Assembly (NCBI GenBank): GCA_964410485.1
Contig: CAYPHJ010000089.1
Span: 1 to 19,156, forward strand
Origin: CAYPHJ01 sp964410485
GTDB taxonomy: Bacteria > Desulfobacterota > Binatia > UBA9968
Direction: 5' to 3'
DNA length: 19,156 nucleotides
Part shown: one piece after another, positions 1 to 7,362 of the stretch
How the letters are laid out: every line of letters begins with the position of its first letter
Position numbering within the stretch: position 1 is the stretch's first letter
Program-made: the position numbers and the translations under genes
The notes under the pieces: model-generated
Database searches by the model: none
Seen by the model: only the letters and a program-made list of their open reading frames with translations
What the model was told of the DNA's origin: nothing

Positions 1-1156
1 CTGCGCGCCCGAACAACCGGTCCATGTTGCGTTCGCCATAGTACGCCCACCCCAGTAACGTCGAAAACGCAAAGCAGGCTACACCGAGCGTTACGATGAT
101 GCCGCCCCACTGGCCGGGAAGACCCTGTTCAAACGCCATTCGCGTAAGCAATGCCCCGGTCTGACCGGACGTCCATACTCCGGTAACAATGATCGCCAAT
201 CCGGTGAAAGAAACAACCACCAGAGTGTCTATGAATGTCTGGGTCATTGCGACGAGCGCCTGGCGCACCGGGTTGCTTGTCTGGGCAGCGGCAGCAGCAA
301 TGCCGCCCGTGCCGAGACCGGACTCGTTGGAGAAAATGCCGCGGGCCACGCCATAGCGCAGAGCGGCGGCAAGTCCAGCGCCGGCAAACCCGCCGGTAGC
401 GGCCGTGCCCGTAAACGCGTTGGTAAACACCGTCGCGAGCGCGCCCGGCAATGCGCTGATATTCGCCGCGATCACCCATGTGGCGCCTAGGATATAGCCG
501 ACAATCATGAACGGCACGAAAAGCGCCGTGAACTTTCCGATCCATGTGATTCCGCCCAGGATCACGATGGCCGCGCCAACCGTGAGCACGATGCCGCTTA
601 TCCAGGTAGCGACGCCGAACTCTGCCTGGATCGACGCCGCAACTGTATTCGACTGGACCATGTTGCCGATGCCGAACGCGGCGATCGCGGCTGCGATGGC
701 AAAAAAGATCGCGAGAAAAGAACCGAGCGAGCCTCGGATTCCCTCGGACAGGTAAAACTGCGGCCCGCCGGACTGCTCGCCAGCTGCGTCAACTCGCCGG
801 AAGCGTACGCCGAGAAATGCCTCGCAGTACTTTGTGGCCATGCCAACCAGACCGGTGACCCACATCCACATCAGCGCACCCGGGCCGCCGAGAAAAATCG
901 CAGTGGCCACGCCTGCGATGTTACCAACGCCCACGGTGGCGGAAAGGGCAACCGCGAGCGCCTCATAGTGGGAAATATCTCCCGCGTAGCCGTGCTCTTT
1001 GCGTTTGACGAGCGCGAGCCACAGGGCATGGGCGAGCTTGTGAAATTGTAACCCGCGCAGGACGATCGTCAGGTAAAGTCCTGTGAGCAGCAGCAGGGGG
1101 ATCAGCAGGGCCGGCCCCCAGATAAAGCTGGCTATCGAATCGAGCAGGTTAGTCAT
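1..1156 (-). CDS. Sodium:alanine symporter family protein (AGCS), C-terminus cut by window edge
   Basis: Inner-membrane secondary transporter expected to import alanine, glycine or a related small amino acid with sodium. An open frame runs on the minus strand from an ATG at 1156 to the window edge without a stop, giving about 385 residues of a family usually 440-540 long. Family hallmarks are visible: GVGNIAGVATAI at residues 76-87, ATKYCEAFLGVRFR around 107-120, and the strongly conserved NESGLGTGGIAAAAAQT stretch near residue 290. Many hydrophobic segments are present. The frame was read by hand from the sequence. The ribosome site before the chosen ATG is weak (GAGC), but no better upstream start was seen. 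It is divergent from the TTT locus that begins at 1337, so the 180-bp gap must hold promoters for both. The exact substrate is inferred from the family only. Confidence 0.93.
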   Translation of the reverse strand, partial: MTNLLDSIASFIWGPALLIPLLLLTGLYLTIVLRGLQFHKLAHALWLALVKRKEHGYAGDISHYEALAVALSATVGVGNIAGVATAIFLGGPGALMWMWVTGLVGMATKYCEAFLGVRFRRVDAAGEQSGGPQFYLSEGIRGSLGSFLAIFFAIAAAIAAFGIGNMVQSNTVAASIQAEFGVATWISGIVLTVGAAIVILGGITWIGKFTALFVPFMIVGYILGATWVIAANISALPGALATVFTNAFTGTAATGGFAGAGLAAALRYGVARGIFSNESGLGTGGIAAAAAQTSNPVRQALVAMTQTFIDTLVVVSFTGLAIIVTGVWTSGQTGALLTRMAFEQGLPGQWGGIIVTLGVACFAFSTLLGWAYYGERNMDRLFGRA

Positions 1157-1256
1157 GCCAGCTCAAATAGCCTGATTGCCGGGTGATATGCAAGTAAAAA
1201 GGCGGGCTCGACACCTGTGCGTTGGCCAAACCAACATACACGATGAAAGCGCCAGG

Positions 1257-1286
1257 TTGACTTCGTGGTTCGGGATTCGCTATGGT
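1257..1286 (+). promoter_or_regulatory. Candidate sigma-70 promoter for TTT locus A
   Basis: TTGACT at 1257-1262 and TATGGT at 1281-1286 are separated by 18 bp and lie about 50 bp upstream of the first binding-protein start at 1337. The match to consensus is moderate, so this is a sequence-pattern prediction only. Confidence 0.35.
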
Positions 1287-1336
1287 CAAGCACGCAACGA
1301 AGGGGAATATGCCGTCCGCGAAAGGAGGGTTCTTCC

Positions 1337-2338
1337 ATGCTTCGAAACCTCGCAGTCCTGTTCTGTCGGGCGTCAGTGACGCCGGTGTTAGCAGTTTTAC
1401 TTCTCCTTGCCATCGCTGCCCTCCCCGGAGCGTGGGCGCAGGACAAATATCCTTCCAAACCGATCACGATCCTCATTGGGTTTGACGCGGGAAGCGCCTC
1501 GGATGCGGCGGCGCGGCTTCAGGGTGACGCGCTTGCTAAAATCCTGGGTGTGCCGGTTGTGGTGCGAAACGTGCCCGGAGCGGGAGGTAGAAACGCCGTA
1601 ACCATGCTCCACCGGGCCAAGCCCGACGGCTACACGATGGCCATGATCAATGTGCCGGGACAGGTCGTCGAACAGGTCGTGCGCGGATTGCCTCCCGATG
1701 TGCGCGAATTCACCTGGGTGGGCCGCCAAGTGTCGCAGCGATACTTTCTTCAAGCCTCGGCGAAGTCTCCCTGGAAATCGCTCGCCCAGATGAAGGAAGC
1801 CAAACAGCCGATCAGCTTCGGAGCTACGGGAACTGGGGGCAACATGTTCCCTATCTCTGTAATCGCGGCAGATACCGTCGGCCTTCCGCTTCGTTTCATC
1901 TTTGGCTTTAAGGCGCCGGAGATCATAACGGGCATTATCAGGGGAGATTTCGAAATTACGGCGATGCCGCTCTTCACAGCTTGGTATGCCGCGGTGCAGT
2001 CGCGCGAGGCGAGACCGATTGTCATTTATGGGCCCGGCAGGCATCCGCTGTGGCCAGATTTACCCACCGGCGATGAGTTGGGTTTTCCGCAGCTGGCCGC
2101 GCCGACTCTCGTGGGGCAGAATCTTTATGCCCTCCCTCCGGCCACGCCCGCGGGAGTTGCAACAAGGCTCGAGCAGGCCCTCCAGGAAGTGATGCGGAAC
2201 GAGCAGTTGGTGAAAAAGATCGAAGGCGACGGCAACCTCGTAAGGCCCCTGAGCGGCAAAGAAGCGGCGCGGTTGGTGGACGACATGGTCCAGCTCGTGG
2301 GGAAACACAAGGCGCTGCTGCAGAGATACGTCAAGTAA
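1337..2338 (+). CDS. Bug/TctC-family tripartite tricarboxylate transporter substrate-binding protein (receptor 1 of locus A)
   Basis: Periplasmic receptor that captures a carboxylate and delivers it to the TctA-TctB membrane pair encoded just downstream. The start at 1337 is chosen because AAAGGAGGG lies 7 bp upstream and it puts a signal peptide at the N-terminus: hydrophobic run at residues 14-31 and a likely cleavage after AWA at 32-34. An in-frame ATG at 1265 would add a non-signal-like extension. The mature part shows the family pattern: KPITILIGFDAGSASDAAAR (41-60), VPGAGGRNA and AKPDGYT (94-100), and a C-terminal basic helix. It has 333 residues, normal for the family. The first mature motif reads AGSASD where many members have PGGxxD, which may alter ligand contacts. 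Ligand unknown. Confidence 0.92.
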   Translation: MLRNLAVLFCRASVTPVLAVLLLLAIAALPGAWAQDKYPSKPITILIGFDAGSASDAAARLQGDALAKILGVPVVVRNVPGAGGRNAVTMLHRAKPDGYTMAMINVPGQVVEQVVRGLPPDVREFTWVGRQVSQRYFLQASAKSPWKSLAQMKEAKQPISFGATGTGGNMFPISVIAADTVGLPLRFIFGFKAPEIITGIIRGDFEITAMPLFTAWYAAVQSREARPIVIYGPGRHPLWPDLPTGDELGFPQLAAPTLVGQNLYALPPATPAGVATRLEQALQEVMRNEQLVKKIEGDGNLVRPLSGKEAARLVDDMVQLVGKHKALLQRYVK

Positions 2339-2341
2339 AAC

Positions 2342-2367
2342 GCCGCAGCCCCACAGGCCTGTGCGGC
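2342..2367 (+). promoter_or_regulatory. Hairpin between receptor 1 and tctA
   Basis: GCCGCA (2342-2347) pairs with TGCGGC (2362-2367), and inside it CACAGGCCTGTG (2352-2363) is a perfect 12-bp palindrome, so two alternative structures compete. It starts just after the receptor stop and has no T-run. It could protect the receptor mRNA 3' end and lower tctA expression relative to the receptor. This role is inferred. Confidence 0.3.
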
Positions 2368-2441
2368 ATCGCAACCGTAACCACCATCGAGGACCATGCC
2401 GATAACGGCCTGGCTCGAGTGTGCTTCGACCGTAGCATGTT

Positions 2442-3914
2442 ATGATTCCCGGCCTCGGTGAAGCGGTCCTAAGCCTTCTGGAACTCCATTACATTGCGGC
2501 GCTCCTGGCGGGAGCGGTTATCGGTCTCGTTTTCGGGGCTATTCCCGGCATCGGCGGCATTCAGGCGATGGCCATGCTGCTGCCGTTTACCTTCGCGTGG
2601 AATCCAGTCACCGCTGTCTATCTCTTTTGCGGCATCATGGGAGCCGCGGCGCAAGGGGGCTCGATTAGCGCGATCCTGTTGAACACCCCTGGTACTCCGG
2701 TCAATGTCGCCACTTGTTTCGACGGCTATCCCATGGCAAGGCGCGGCGAGGCGGCCAGGGCCCTCGGCATATCGGTTTGCGCTTGCCTTTTCGGCGCCCT
2801 GTTCGGACTCCTGATCCTCGCCCTCCTGATCCAGGTCATGCGCCCAATCGTTCTAGCGTTCGGGCATCCGGAAATCTTTTGGCTCGTCATTTTTGCTCTC
2901 GTCGCCACAGCCACGATCAGCCAAGGCGCCGTCATGCACGGCCTAGTCGCGGGAGGGGTGGGCATTCTCCTGTCGCTCGTCGGCTTGAGCGAGGCCACCG
3001 GCCTCATTCGCTTCACCCTCGGGAGCGAGTATCTTTGGGACGGCATTCCTCTGATCCCGTTTTTTGTCGGTCTCTTTGCGATTGGTGAGATGATCGACTA
3101 CACCGCCAGAGGCGGCACCATAGCCGCCGAGCGCGTGATGGCTACGCTGAAGGGCGCCTGGCAGGGAGTCGTCGACGTGTTCCGTTACCCCGTGTGCCTG
3201 CTACGGAGCTCGGCTGTCGGTACGCTTGTGGGCATCATTCCGGGAATCGGCGGTGAGACAGCCAATCTCATTTCCTACACCGTCGCGGTGCAATCGTCGA
3301 AAAAGCCGGAATCCTTCGGTAAGGGGAATCCCGAGGGTATCATCGCCAGTGAAGCCGCAAATGATTCCAAAGACGGGGGGGCGCTTCTTACCACGCTCAG
3401 CTTCGGAATCCCCGGTAGCATTGCGATGGCGCTGCTCCTCAGCATCTTCATGCTGCACGGAGTTCCCACCGGCCCGCGCCTTTTGACAGACGCGCCGGTT
3501 TTCATTTGGACGCTGCTGCTGGGGTATGTCTCGGCTAACGTGATTGCCAGCGTTCTGGGGCTTTTCGGTGCAAAGTATCTCGCGCTGGTCACGCAGGTCC
3601 CGGTTTCCTATCTTTCCGCGGCCATTGCAACCGTTGCGCTCATCGGCACCTACGTCCTGCGCGAGAACATCTGGGATGTCCTCGTCGTTTGCGTCATCGG
3701 GATCATGGGCTTCGCCATGAGGAGGGCGGCGCTGCCCCTGCTTCCTCTAGTGATCGGATTCGTGCTTGGGAAGCAAGCGGAAATATCCTTTTTATTGACC
3801 TTGCGCATCCATCAGGGAAGCTACGCTGGATTCTTCGCCAGCTTCATCTCTGTCGCGCTGGTCGGCCTCATTGTACTTCTGATTGTTTCCAGGGCTTACA
3901 GGTACGGCCGATGA
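2442..3914 (+). CDS. tctA: TctA-family large membrane subunit of tripartite tricarboxylate transporter
   Basis: Inner-membrane translocation subunit of TTT locus A. It is 490 residues long, typical for TctA (about 500), and almost entirely hydrophobic. Both signature glycine/proline loops are present: GAIPGIGGIQAMAMLLPF near residues 32-49 and GIIPGIGGETANLISY near 262-277, each near the start of a repeated half. The conserved NTPGTPVNVATCFDGYPMAR stretch (about 81-100) and the GVPTGPRLL element (about 341-349) also fit. The gene starts at ATG 2442, about 100 bp after receptor 1, and its TGA overlaps the ATG of tctB. There is no strong Shine-Dalgarno close to this ATG, so the true start may differ by a few codons. 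Substrate specificity is set mainly by the receptors and cannot be read here. Confidence 0.95.
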   Translation: MIPGLGEAVLSLLELHYIAALLAGAVIGLVFGAIPGIGGIQAMAMLLPFTFAWNPVTAVYLFCGIMGAAAQGGSISAILLNTPGTPVNVATCFDGYPMARRGEAARALGISVCACLFGALFGLLILALLIQVMRPIVLAFGHPEIFWLVIFALVATATISQGAVMHGLVAGGVGILLSLVGLSEATGLIRFTLGSEYLWDGIPLIPFFVGLFAIGEMIDYTARGGTIAAERVMATLKGAWQGVVDVFRYPVCLLRSSAVGTLVGIIPGIGGETANLISYTVAVQSSKKPESFGKGNPEGIIASEAANDSKDGGALLTTLSFGIPGSIAMALLLSIFMLHGVPTGPRLLTDAPVFIWTLLLGYVSANVIASVLGLFGAKYLALVTQVPVSYLSAAIATVALIGTYVLRENIWDVLVVCVIGIMGFAMRRAALPLLPLVIGFVLGKQAEISFLLTLRIHQGSYAGFFASFISVALVGLIVLLIVSRAYRYGR

Positions 3915-4399
3915 AACCGATCAATACAACCTTTGTTGTCGTGAACTTTCTCTATCTAGTGATCGTCCTTTTCATTGTCATGGAGTCTCTGCGCATGGGC
4001 GGTGACGGCAGCGTAGTCCCGCTTGTGATCGGCGTTCCCACAGCGGCCATGGCGCTTGCCGGGATCGCCGGTTGCTTTTTCCCCGCACTGCAGCCGCGCT
4101 TCGCGCCGCACGAGTCGTCGCCGGAATCTGGGTCCGGCGAGGCTGCGCCCTGGAGTAGAGCCGGCATAATTGTCGCGTGGCTCGCCGGTTTTTTTCTACT
4201 AATTCTACTCATCGGGTTTTATCTCGCCATTCCGTTGTACACACTGGCTTTTCTCAAGGTGCATGGAAAGGTAGCCTGGTGGAAGGCCACCGTGACTACC
4301 GCTGTTCTGTGGGCGGTGATCTACGTTTCCTTCGATGTGTTGATGGGCCAGCGCCTCTTCGAGGGAATCTTGTTTGGAGCGCTCTTGCCCGTCATTTAG
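3911..4399 (+). CDS. tctB: TctB-family small membrane subunit of tripartite tricarboxylate transporter
   Basis: Small inner-membrane partner of TctA, 162 residues, the usual size for TctB. The start at ATG 3911 overlaps the tctA stop by four bases (ATGA), which implies translational coupling. A longer in-frame opening from 3689 lies inside tctA and is rejected. Hydrophobic segments run at about residues 8-25, 36-55, 84-108 and 122-150. Between the second and third there is a polar stretch rich in Glu, Ser and Gly (about 62-80), as is common for TctB. The order receptor-TctA-TctB differs from the classic receptor-TctB-TctA of Salmonella tctCBA. TctB sequences are poorly conserved, so the assignment rests on size, topology and position. 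Confidence 0.85.
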   Translation: MKPINTTFVVVNFLYLVIVLFIVMESLRMGGDGSVVPLVIGVPTAAMALAGIAGCFFPALQPRFAPHESSPESGSGEAAPWSRAGIIVAWLAGFFLLILLIGFYLAIPLYTLAFLKVHGKVAWWKATVTTAVLWAVIYVSFDVLMGQRLFEGILFGALLPVI

Positions 4400-4404
4400 C
4401 CCTC

Positions 4405-4459
4405 TTGTCAGGAGGAGAACGATGAAGAACGGAAAAGTTCGCCGCTGGTTGGCTCCTGC
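4405..4459 (+). repeat. Leader repeat copy L1 (ribosome site plus first codons of receptor 2)
   Basis: This 55-bp stretch begins at TTGTCA before the ribosome site and ends within codon 13 of receptor 2. It matches 12211-12266 on the opposite strand with one single-base insertion and one substitution. Similarity falls sharply right after it. Confidence 0.85.
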
Positions 4460-5501
4460 ATTGACTCTCGGCTTCTTGTTTGCCATGCCTTTTCAATTCA
4501 TGGCTCACGCGGCTTCCGGATCCACCCCGGAGGGCAGCGCATTCGAGGGCAAGACCATACGCATCGTTGTCGGAGTTCCGCCCGGAGGGTTTTTCGACCT
4601 CTGGAGCCGGTTACTCGCCCGTCACATGGGGAGGTATATTCCGGGCAACCCCAGGCTCCTCGTGCAGAATATGCCCGGCGCAGGATCCATGTTTGCGGCG
4701 AACTATCTTTACGGGGTTGCCAAACCCGACGGCTTGACGTTCGGCACAGTACTCGGCCCCCTCTATCTCAATCAACTGGCGGGCGCTCCTGGAGTCGCTT
4801 TTAACTGGTCCGAATTCACTTTCCTCGGACGCACCACAGGAGATACCGGCATGCTCTATATACGAGCGGACACTCCTGTCAAAAACTGGCGGGATCTTCG
4901 CGCCATAACCGAACCGGTTCCAGTCGGAACAACAGGTACTGGTTCCACTGACTATATTTTGGCGCAAGTGATGAGCGAAGTTCTCGGTTTCAATCTGAAG
5001 ATGGTGATGGGATATCCGGGTGGTGCCGCGATAGATACGGCGGTGGAACGGGGCGAAGTCGCGGCAAGGGGCATGGGTATCAGTCCGTTTGTAGGACGCG
5101 AGCCTTTCTTGACGTGGCGCAAAAAGGGGTTTGTCCGTGTCATTGTTCAAACCGGCAAGGAGCGCGACCGCCGCTTGGAACCCGATGTCCCAACCGTTTG
5201 GGAGATTGCCAAAGAGTTACAAGTCCCTCAGGCCGATTTGGAGTTCATGGACACTGCCTTTAGATGGGGTGAGTGGTACTGGTCGTTCATGGCGCCACCC
5301 AAACTTCCTCCCGAGCGGGCAAAGATTCTGCGCGCGGCTTTTCACAAAGCCTTACACGACTCTCGGCTGCTCGAAGAAGGTGCGAAGATCGGGTTGTTTC
5401 CGGATCCGATCGACGCTGAGAAGCTGCAGCAAATGGCGGCAGAGGTAACGAAGATCGACCCCAAAACTGTCGAACGAATAAAGAAACTAATGGGGTACTG
5501 A
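4422..5501 (+). CDS. Bug/TctC-family tripartite tricarboxylate transporter substrate-binding protein (receptor 2 of locus A)
   Basis: Second periplasmic receptor of locus A, 359 residues. The start at 4422 is preceded by GGAGGAGAAC, and gives a signal peptide: KVRR near the N-terminus, hydrophobic residues 13-28 and a probable cut after AHA at 28-30. Mature motifs: KTIRIVVGVPPGGFFDLWSR (44-63), VQNMPGAGS (81-89), AKPDGLTFG (100-108) and GTTGTGSTDY in the middle, all usual for Bug proteins. The gene lies 22 bp after tctB, so it is very likely part of the same transcript. Two receptors on one TctAB pair suggest two ligands, or a duplication with divergence. Its first 13 residues, and the DNA around them, are almost identical to the broken receptor gene at 11689-12248. 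Ligand unknown. Confidence 0.93.
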   Translation: MKNGKVRRWLAPALTLGFLFAMPFQFMAHAASGSTPEGSAFEGKTIRIVVGVPPGGFFDLWSRLLARHMGRYIPGNPRLLVQNMPGAGSMFAANYLYGVAKPDGLTFGTVLGPLYLNQLAGAPGVAFNWSEFTFLGRTTGDTGMLYIRADTPVKNWRDLRAITEPVPVGTTGTGSTDYILAQVMSEVLGFNLKMVMGYPGGAAIDTAVERGEVAARGMGISPFVGREPFLTWRKKGFVRVIVQTGKERDRRLEPDVPTVWEIAKELQVPQADLEFMDTAFRWGEWYWSFMAPPKLPPERAKILRAAFHKALHDSRLLEEGAKIGLFPDPIDAEKLQQMAAEVTKIDPKTVERIKKLMGY

Positions 5502-5527
5502 AAAACCCAACGGATCAGTGCCTGCCA

Positions 5528-5713
5528 ATGAATTCTGCAGCGACGATTTTCAGGAGTGTTGGACCGACCTCTGCCGTCGCAGTAATTAGCCTTGCCGTTG
5601 TGTCGCTGATGATTGTGCTATCCGGCTGTTCCTCTACAATCAGCAACAGTGCGAGTTTTTATCGAGACAGGCCTCCGCGTCCTATCAATTGGAACCAGTA
5701 CTTGTCGGATTGA
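5528..5713 (+). CDS. Possible small lipoprotein (61 residues)
   Basis: I do not recognise a family. The translation has one basic residue (Arg9), a hydrophobic run at about 15-31 and a perfect lipobox LSGC with Cys34, so the mature peptide would be only 28 residues with a polar, proline- and arginine-containing tail (about RDRPPRPINWNQY). It begins 26 bp after receptor 2 and ends 8 bp before the 139-bp repeat element. No good ribosome site precedes the ATG, which weakens the case. It may be a real small lipoprotein, the decayed front of a longer one, or chance. The next gene downstream (Kelch protein) is also a predicted lipoprotein. Confidence 0.4.
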   Translation: MNSAATIFRSVGPTSAVAVISLAVVSLMIVLSGCSSTISNSASFYRDRPPRPINWNQYLSD

Positions 5714-5721
5714 ATTGGTTT

Positions 5722-5860
5722 CTAGCAGGCTGCTGAAAAACTCTCCGTTCACCCTTCGAGAGCCTCAGGGCGAACGGAGAGGAACTTGAAATGAGTAGGG
5801 ATTTTCCGTTCATGCTGAGACTTGTCGAAGCATTCCGAACTTTTTTCAGCAACCTGCTAG
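5722..5860. mobile_element. 139-bp MITE-like element with terminal inverted repeats, copy 1
   Basis: The ends are 19-bp near-perfect inverted repeats: CTAGCAGGCTGCTGAAAAA on the left, and its complement with one change on the right. The outermost CTAG could be part of the repeat or a 4-bp target duplication. Inside is a strong hairpin, CTCTCCGTTC (5741-5750) pairing with GAACGGAGAG (5772-5781), and a second, weaker one around 5808-5842. A reverse-complement copy of the same length lies at 11500-11638, about 95% identical. There is no coding capacity, so a transposase would have to act in trans. Short hypothetical reading frames through this repeat on the minus strand are not genes. Confidence 0.85.
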
Positions 5861-5936
5861 AGCGATGATTGCGCTCGGAGTGCCGATCTCTGCTATGTCC
5901 CGAACAGCTGTATTTTGCTAAAACCGGGAGTCGAAG

Positions 5937-6932
5937 ATGAAATATGTGCTGTCTACCGGCGTGTCGCTTCTGTTCATGGCGTTTTTGCTCATCGTCGCCT
6001 GCTCGAGCATATCTGAAACTCCGGATCGCTCGTACCAAGCCGTGCGAGCGCAGGGAATCTGGTCCCAGAGAGCGCCCATGCCAATCGGGATCAGCCAAGT
6101 GGCGGTGACGGCAGCGGACGATAAGATCTACGTCGTAACCGGGAGTACGCCCGATCGCGTGGACCAGCCGATCAACTTGGAATATGATATCGCCGCAAAC
6201 CGCTGGCGCGAGCGCGCGCCAGCGCCGCGCGGTCTCACGCACGCTGCGGCGACGGCGTTAAACAAGAGAATTTACCTGGTCGGTGGTTTTACCACAGGGG
6301 GTCACGGCGGCGCAGTCGACTCCGCGTTCGAATACAATCCCGCGACGGATACTTGGCGAGCGCTGGCGCCCATGAAAAACCCGCGCGGCTCGGTGGGCGT
6401 GGCAGTGTTGAATGGTCGAATTCACGCCATCGGCGGCAGGGGTCTCGACAAAGTGACCGTGACCACACACGAAGTCTACGATCCGGCCAGCGACAGGTGG
6501 ACCGAGCTGGCACCGCTACCTACAGCCCGCGATCATCTCGCTGCGGTCGCGGCGAATGGACGGATCCACGTTATCGGTGGCAGAACAAACAGGCCGATAG
6601 ATAATGTTTCGCTCCACGACATTTACGATCCGCGTACTAACACGTGGACGGCGGGAGCGCCGCTGCCGACAGCGCGCAGCGGCATGGCTTACGCGCTATA
6701 TCGAAACTCCATTGTTGTCGCCGGCGGTGAGTGCCGGGATAAGAGAACCTTTGCCGAAAACGAGGCGTATGACTTGAAGACCGAACAATGGATTACATTG
6801 CCGCCGCTCCTTACGGCACGCCACGCTTTTCGCGGAGTCGTGGTGGGTGGAAACCTTTACTTCGCCGGGGGTGCCCCCAATTGCGGCGGTGGTCCGAGGT
6901 TAAACGAGCTGTTGGTGTTCTCTTTGCCGTGA
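5937..6932 (+). CDS. Kelch-repeat lipoprotein
   Basis: Predicted exported lipoprotein that folds as a beta-propeller, 331 residues. The N-terminus has a hydrophobic run (about 5-20) and a lipobox-like IVAC with Cys22 followed by Ser, which favours outer-membrane sorting. Six or so Kelch units follow, each with the paired glycines and a tryptophan: for example WSQRAPM, YVVTGS, NRWRERAPAPRG, YLVGGF, DTWRALAPM, HAIGGRG, DRWTELAPLPTARD, HVIGGRT, NTWTAGAPLPTARSG, VVAGGE, EQWITLPPLLTARH and YFAGGA. A GGGAG ribosome site lies upstream of the ATG. No catalytic domain is attached, so it is probably a binding or scaffold propeller on the envelope. It starts about 75 bp after the repeat element and points towards the convergent gene at 7017. 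Confidence 0.9.
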   Translation: MKYVLSTGVSLLFMAFLLIVACSSISETPDRSYQAVRAQGIWSQRAPMPIGISQVAVTAADDKIYVVTGSTPDRVDQPINLEYDIAANRWRERAPAPRGLTHAAATALNKRIYLVGGFTTGGHGGAVDSAFEYNPATDTWRALAPMKNPRGSVGVAVLNGRIHAIGGRGLDKVTVTTHEVYDPASDRWTELAPLPTARDHLAAVAANGRIHVIGGRTNRPIDNVSLHDIYDPRTNTWTAGAPLPTARSGMAYALYRNSIVVAGGECRDKRTFAENEAYDLKTEQWITLPPLLTARHAFRGVVVGGNLYFAGGAPNCGGGPRLNELLVFSLP

Positions 6933-7016
6933 TGGCAAAGAGTCTCGGTAATCTGACACACCGAGTTTGACTTACCTGTCTCAACCCGTGTTCACGAAAG
7001 GCCGGTCGGCGAGCTG

Positions 7017-7292
7017 CTAGAAAAGTTTGACGATGGTTTTCTCGTATTCCGGGAAATAGCGACCGATCACCGGAATGTCGAAACGGGAAAGAATAGATGT
7101 ATTACTCTCACGCTCCAGCAAAAACTCGAACGACTTCTCGATCAGTTTCTCCGGCGTGACTTTTCCGCCGGTAAGCCTCTGATAATCTTCGTGCGTGAGC
7201 TTCACCGTGTGAACCGTCGTGCTCTTCGCCCGAACGGTAACCTGAAAGGTTTCGGAATCCTGCTTTACAATTTCGATTGTGGCATTGGCCAT
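7017..7292 (-). CDS. Conserved hypothetical protein of 91 residues
   Basis: Small soluble protein with no signal peptide or membrane segment. The start at 7292 (MANATIEIVKQ) is preferred because GGAAAG sits 7 bp upstream; a longer frame to 7418 runs into the msrA coding end and lacks a ribosome site. The N-terminal half looks like beta strands (TIEIVKQ, TFQVTVRA, TVHTVKL), and the C-terminal half carries the motif LLERESNTSILSRFDIPVI followed by RYFPEYE. I recall this motif from conserved hypothetical proteins in varied bacteria, with no assigned role. It lies 70 bp downstream of msrA on the same strand and may share its transcript. Confidence 0.85.
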   Translation of the reverse strand: MANATIEIVKQDSETFQVTVRAKSTTVHTVKLTHEDYQRLTGGKVTPEKLIEKSFEFLLERESNTSILSRFDIPVIGRYFPEYEKTIVKLF

Positions 7293-7362
7293 GGAAACTC
7301 TTTCCGTCGGCAACCGAGGAGTGTCGAACACGCGCGCGAGTACGACCCCGCTCATGCCGACT

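Noticed and set aside
1265..1336. Longer N-terminus for receptor 1, starting at ATG 1265
   Set aside because: It would bury the strong ribosome site at 1321 and place a polar extension before the signal peptide.
1397..2044. Minus-strand 215-residue open frame
   Set aside because: It lies fully inside receptor 1, has no ribosome site, and its translation is rich in Arg and His with no domain; it is a shadow of a GC-rich gene.
5685..6242. Minus-strand frame reading through the 139-bp repeat, with a stretch FALRLSKGERRVFQQPA
   Set aside because: The stretch is a translation of the repeat and recurs at the second copy. The rest overlaps the Kelch gene on the other strand. Such repeat-derived hypothetical proteins are common annotation artefacts.
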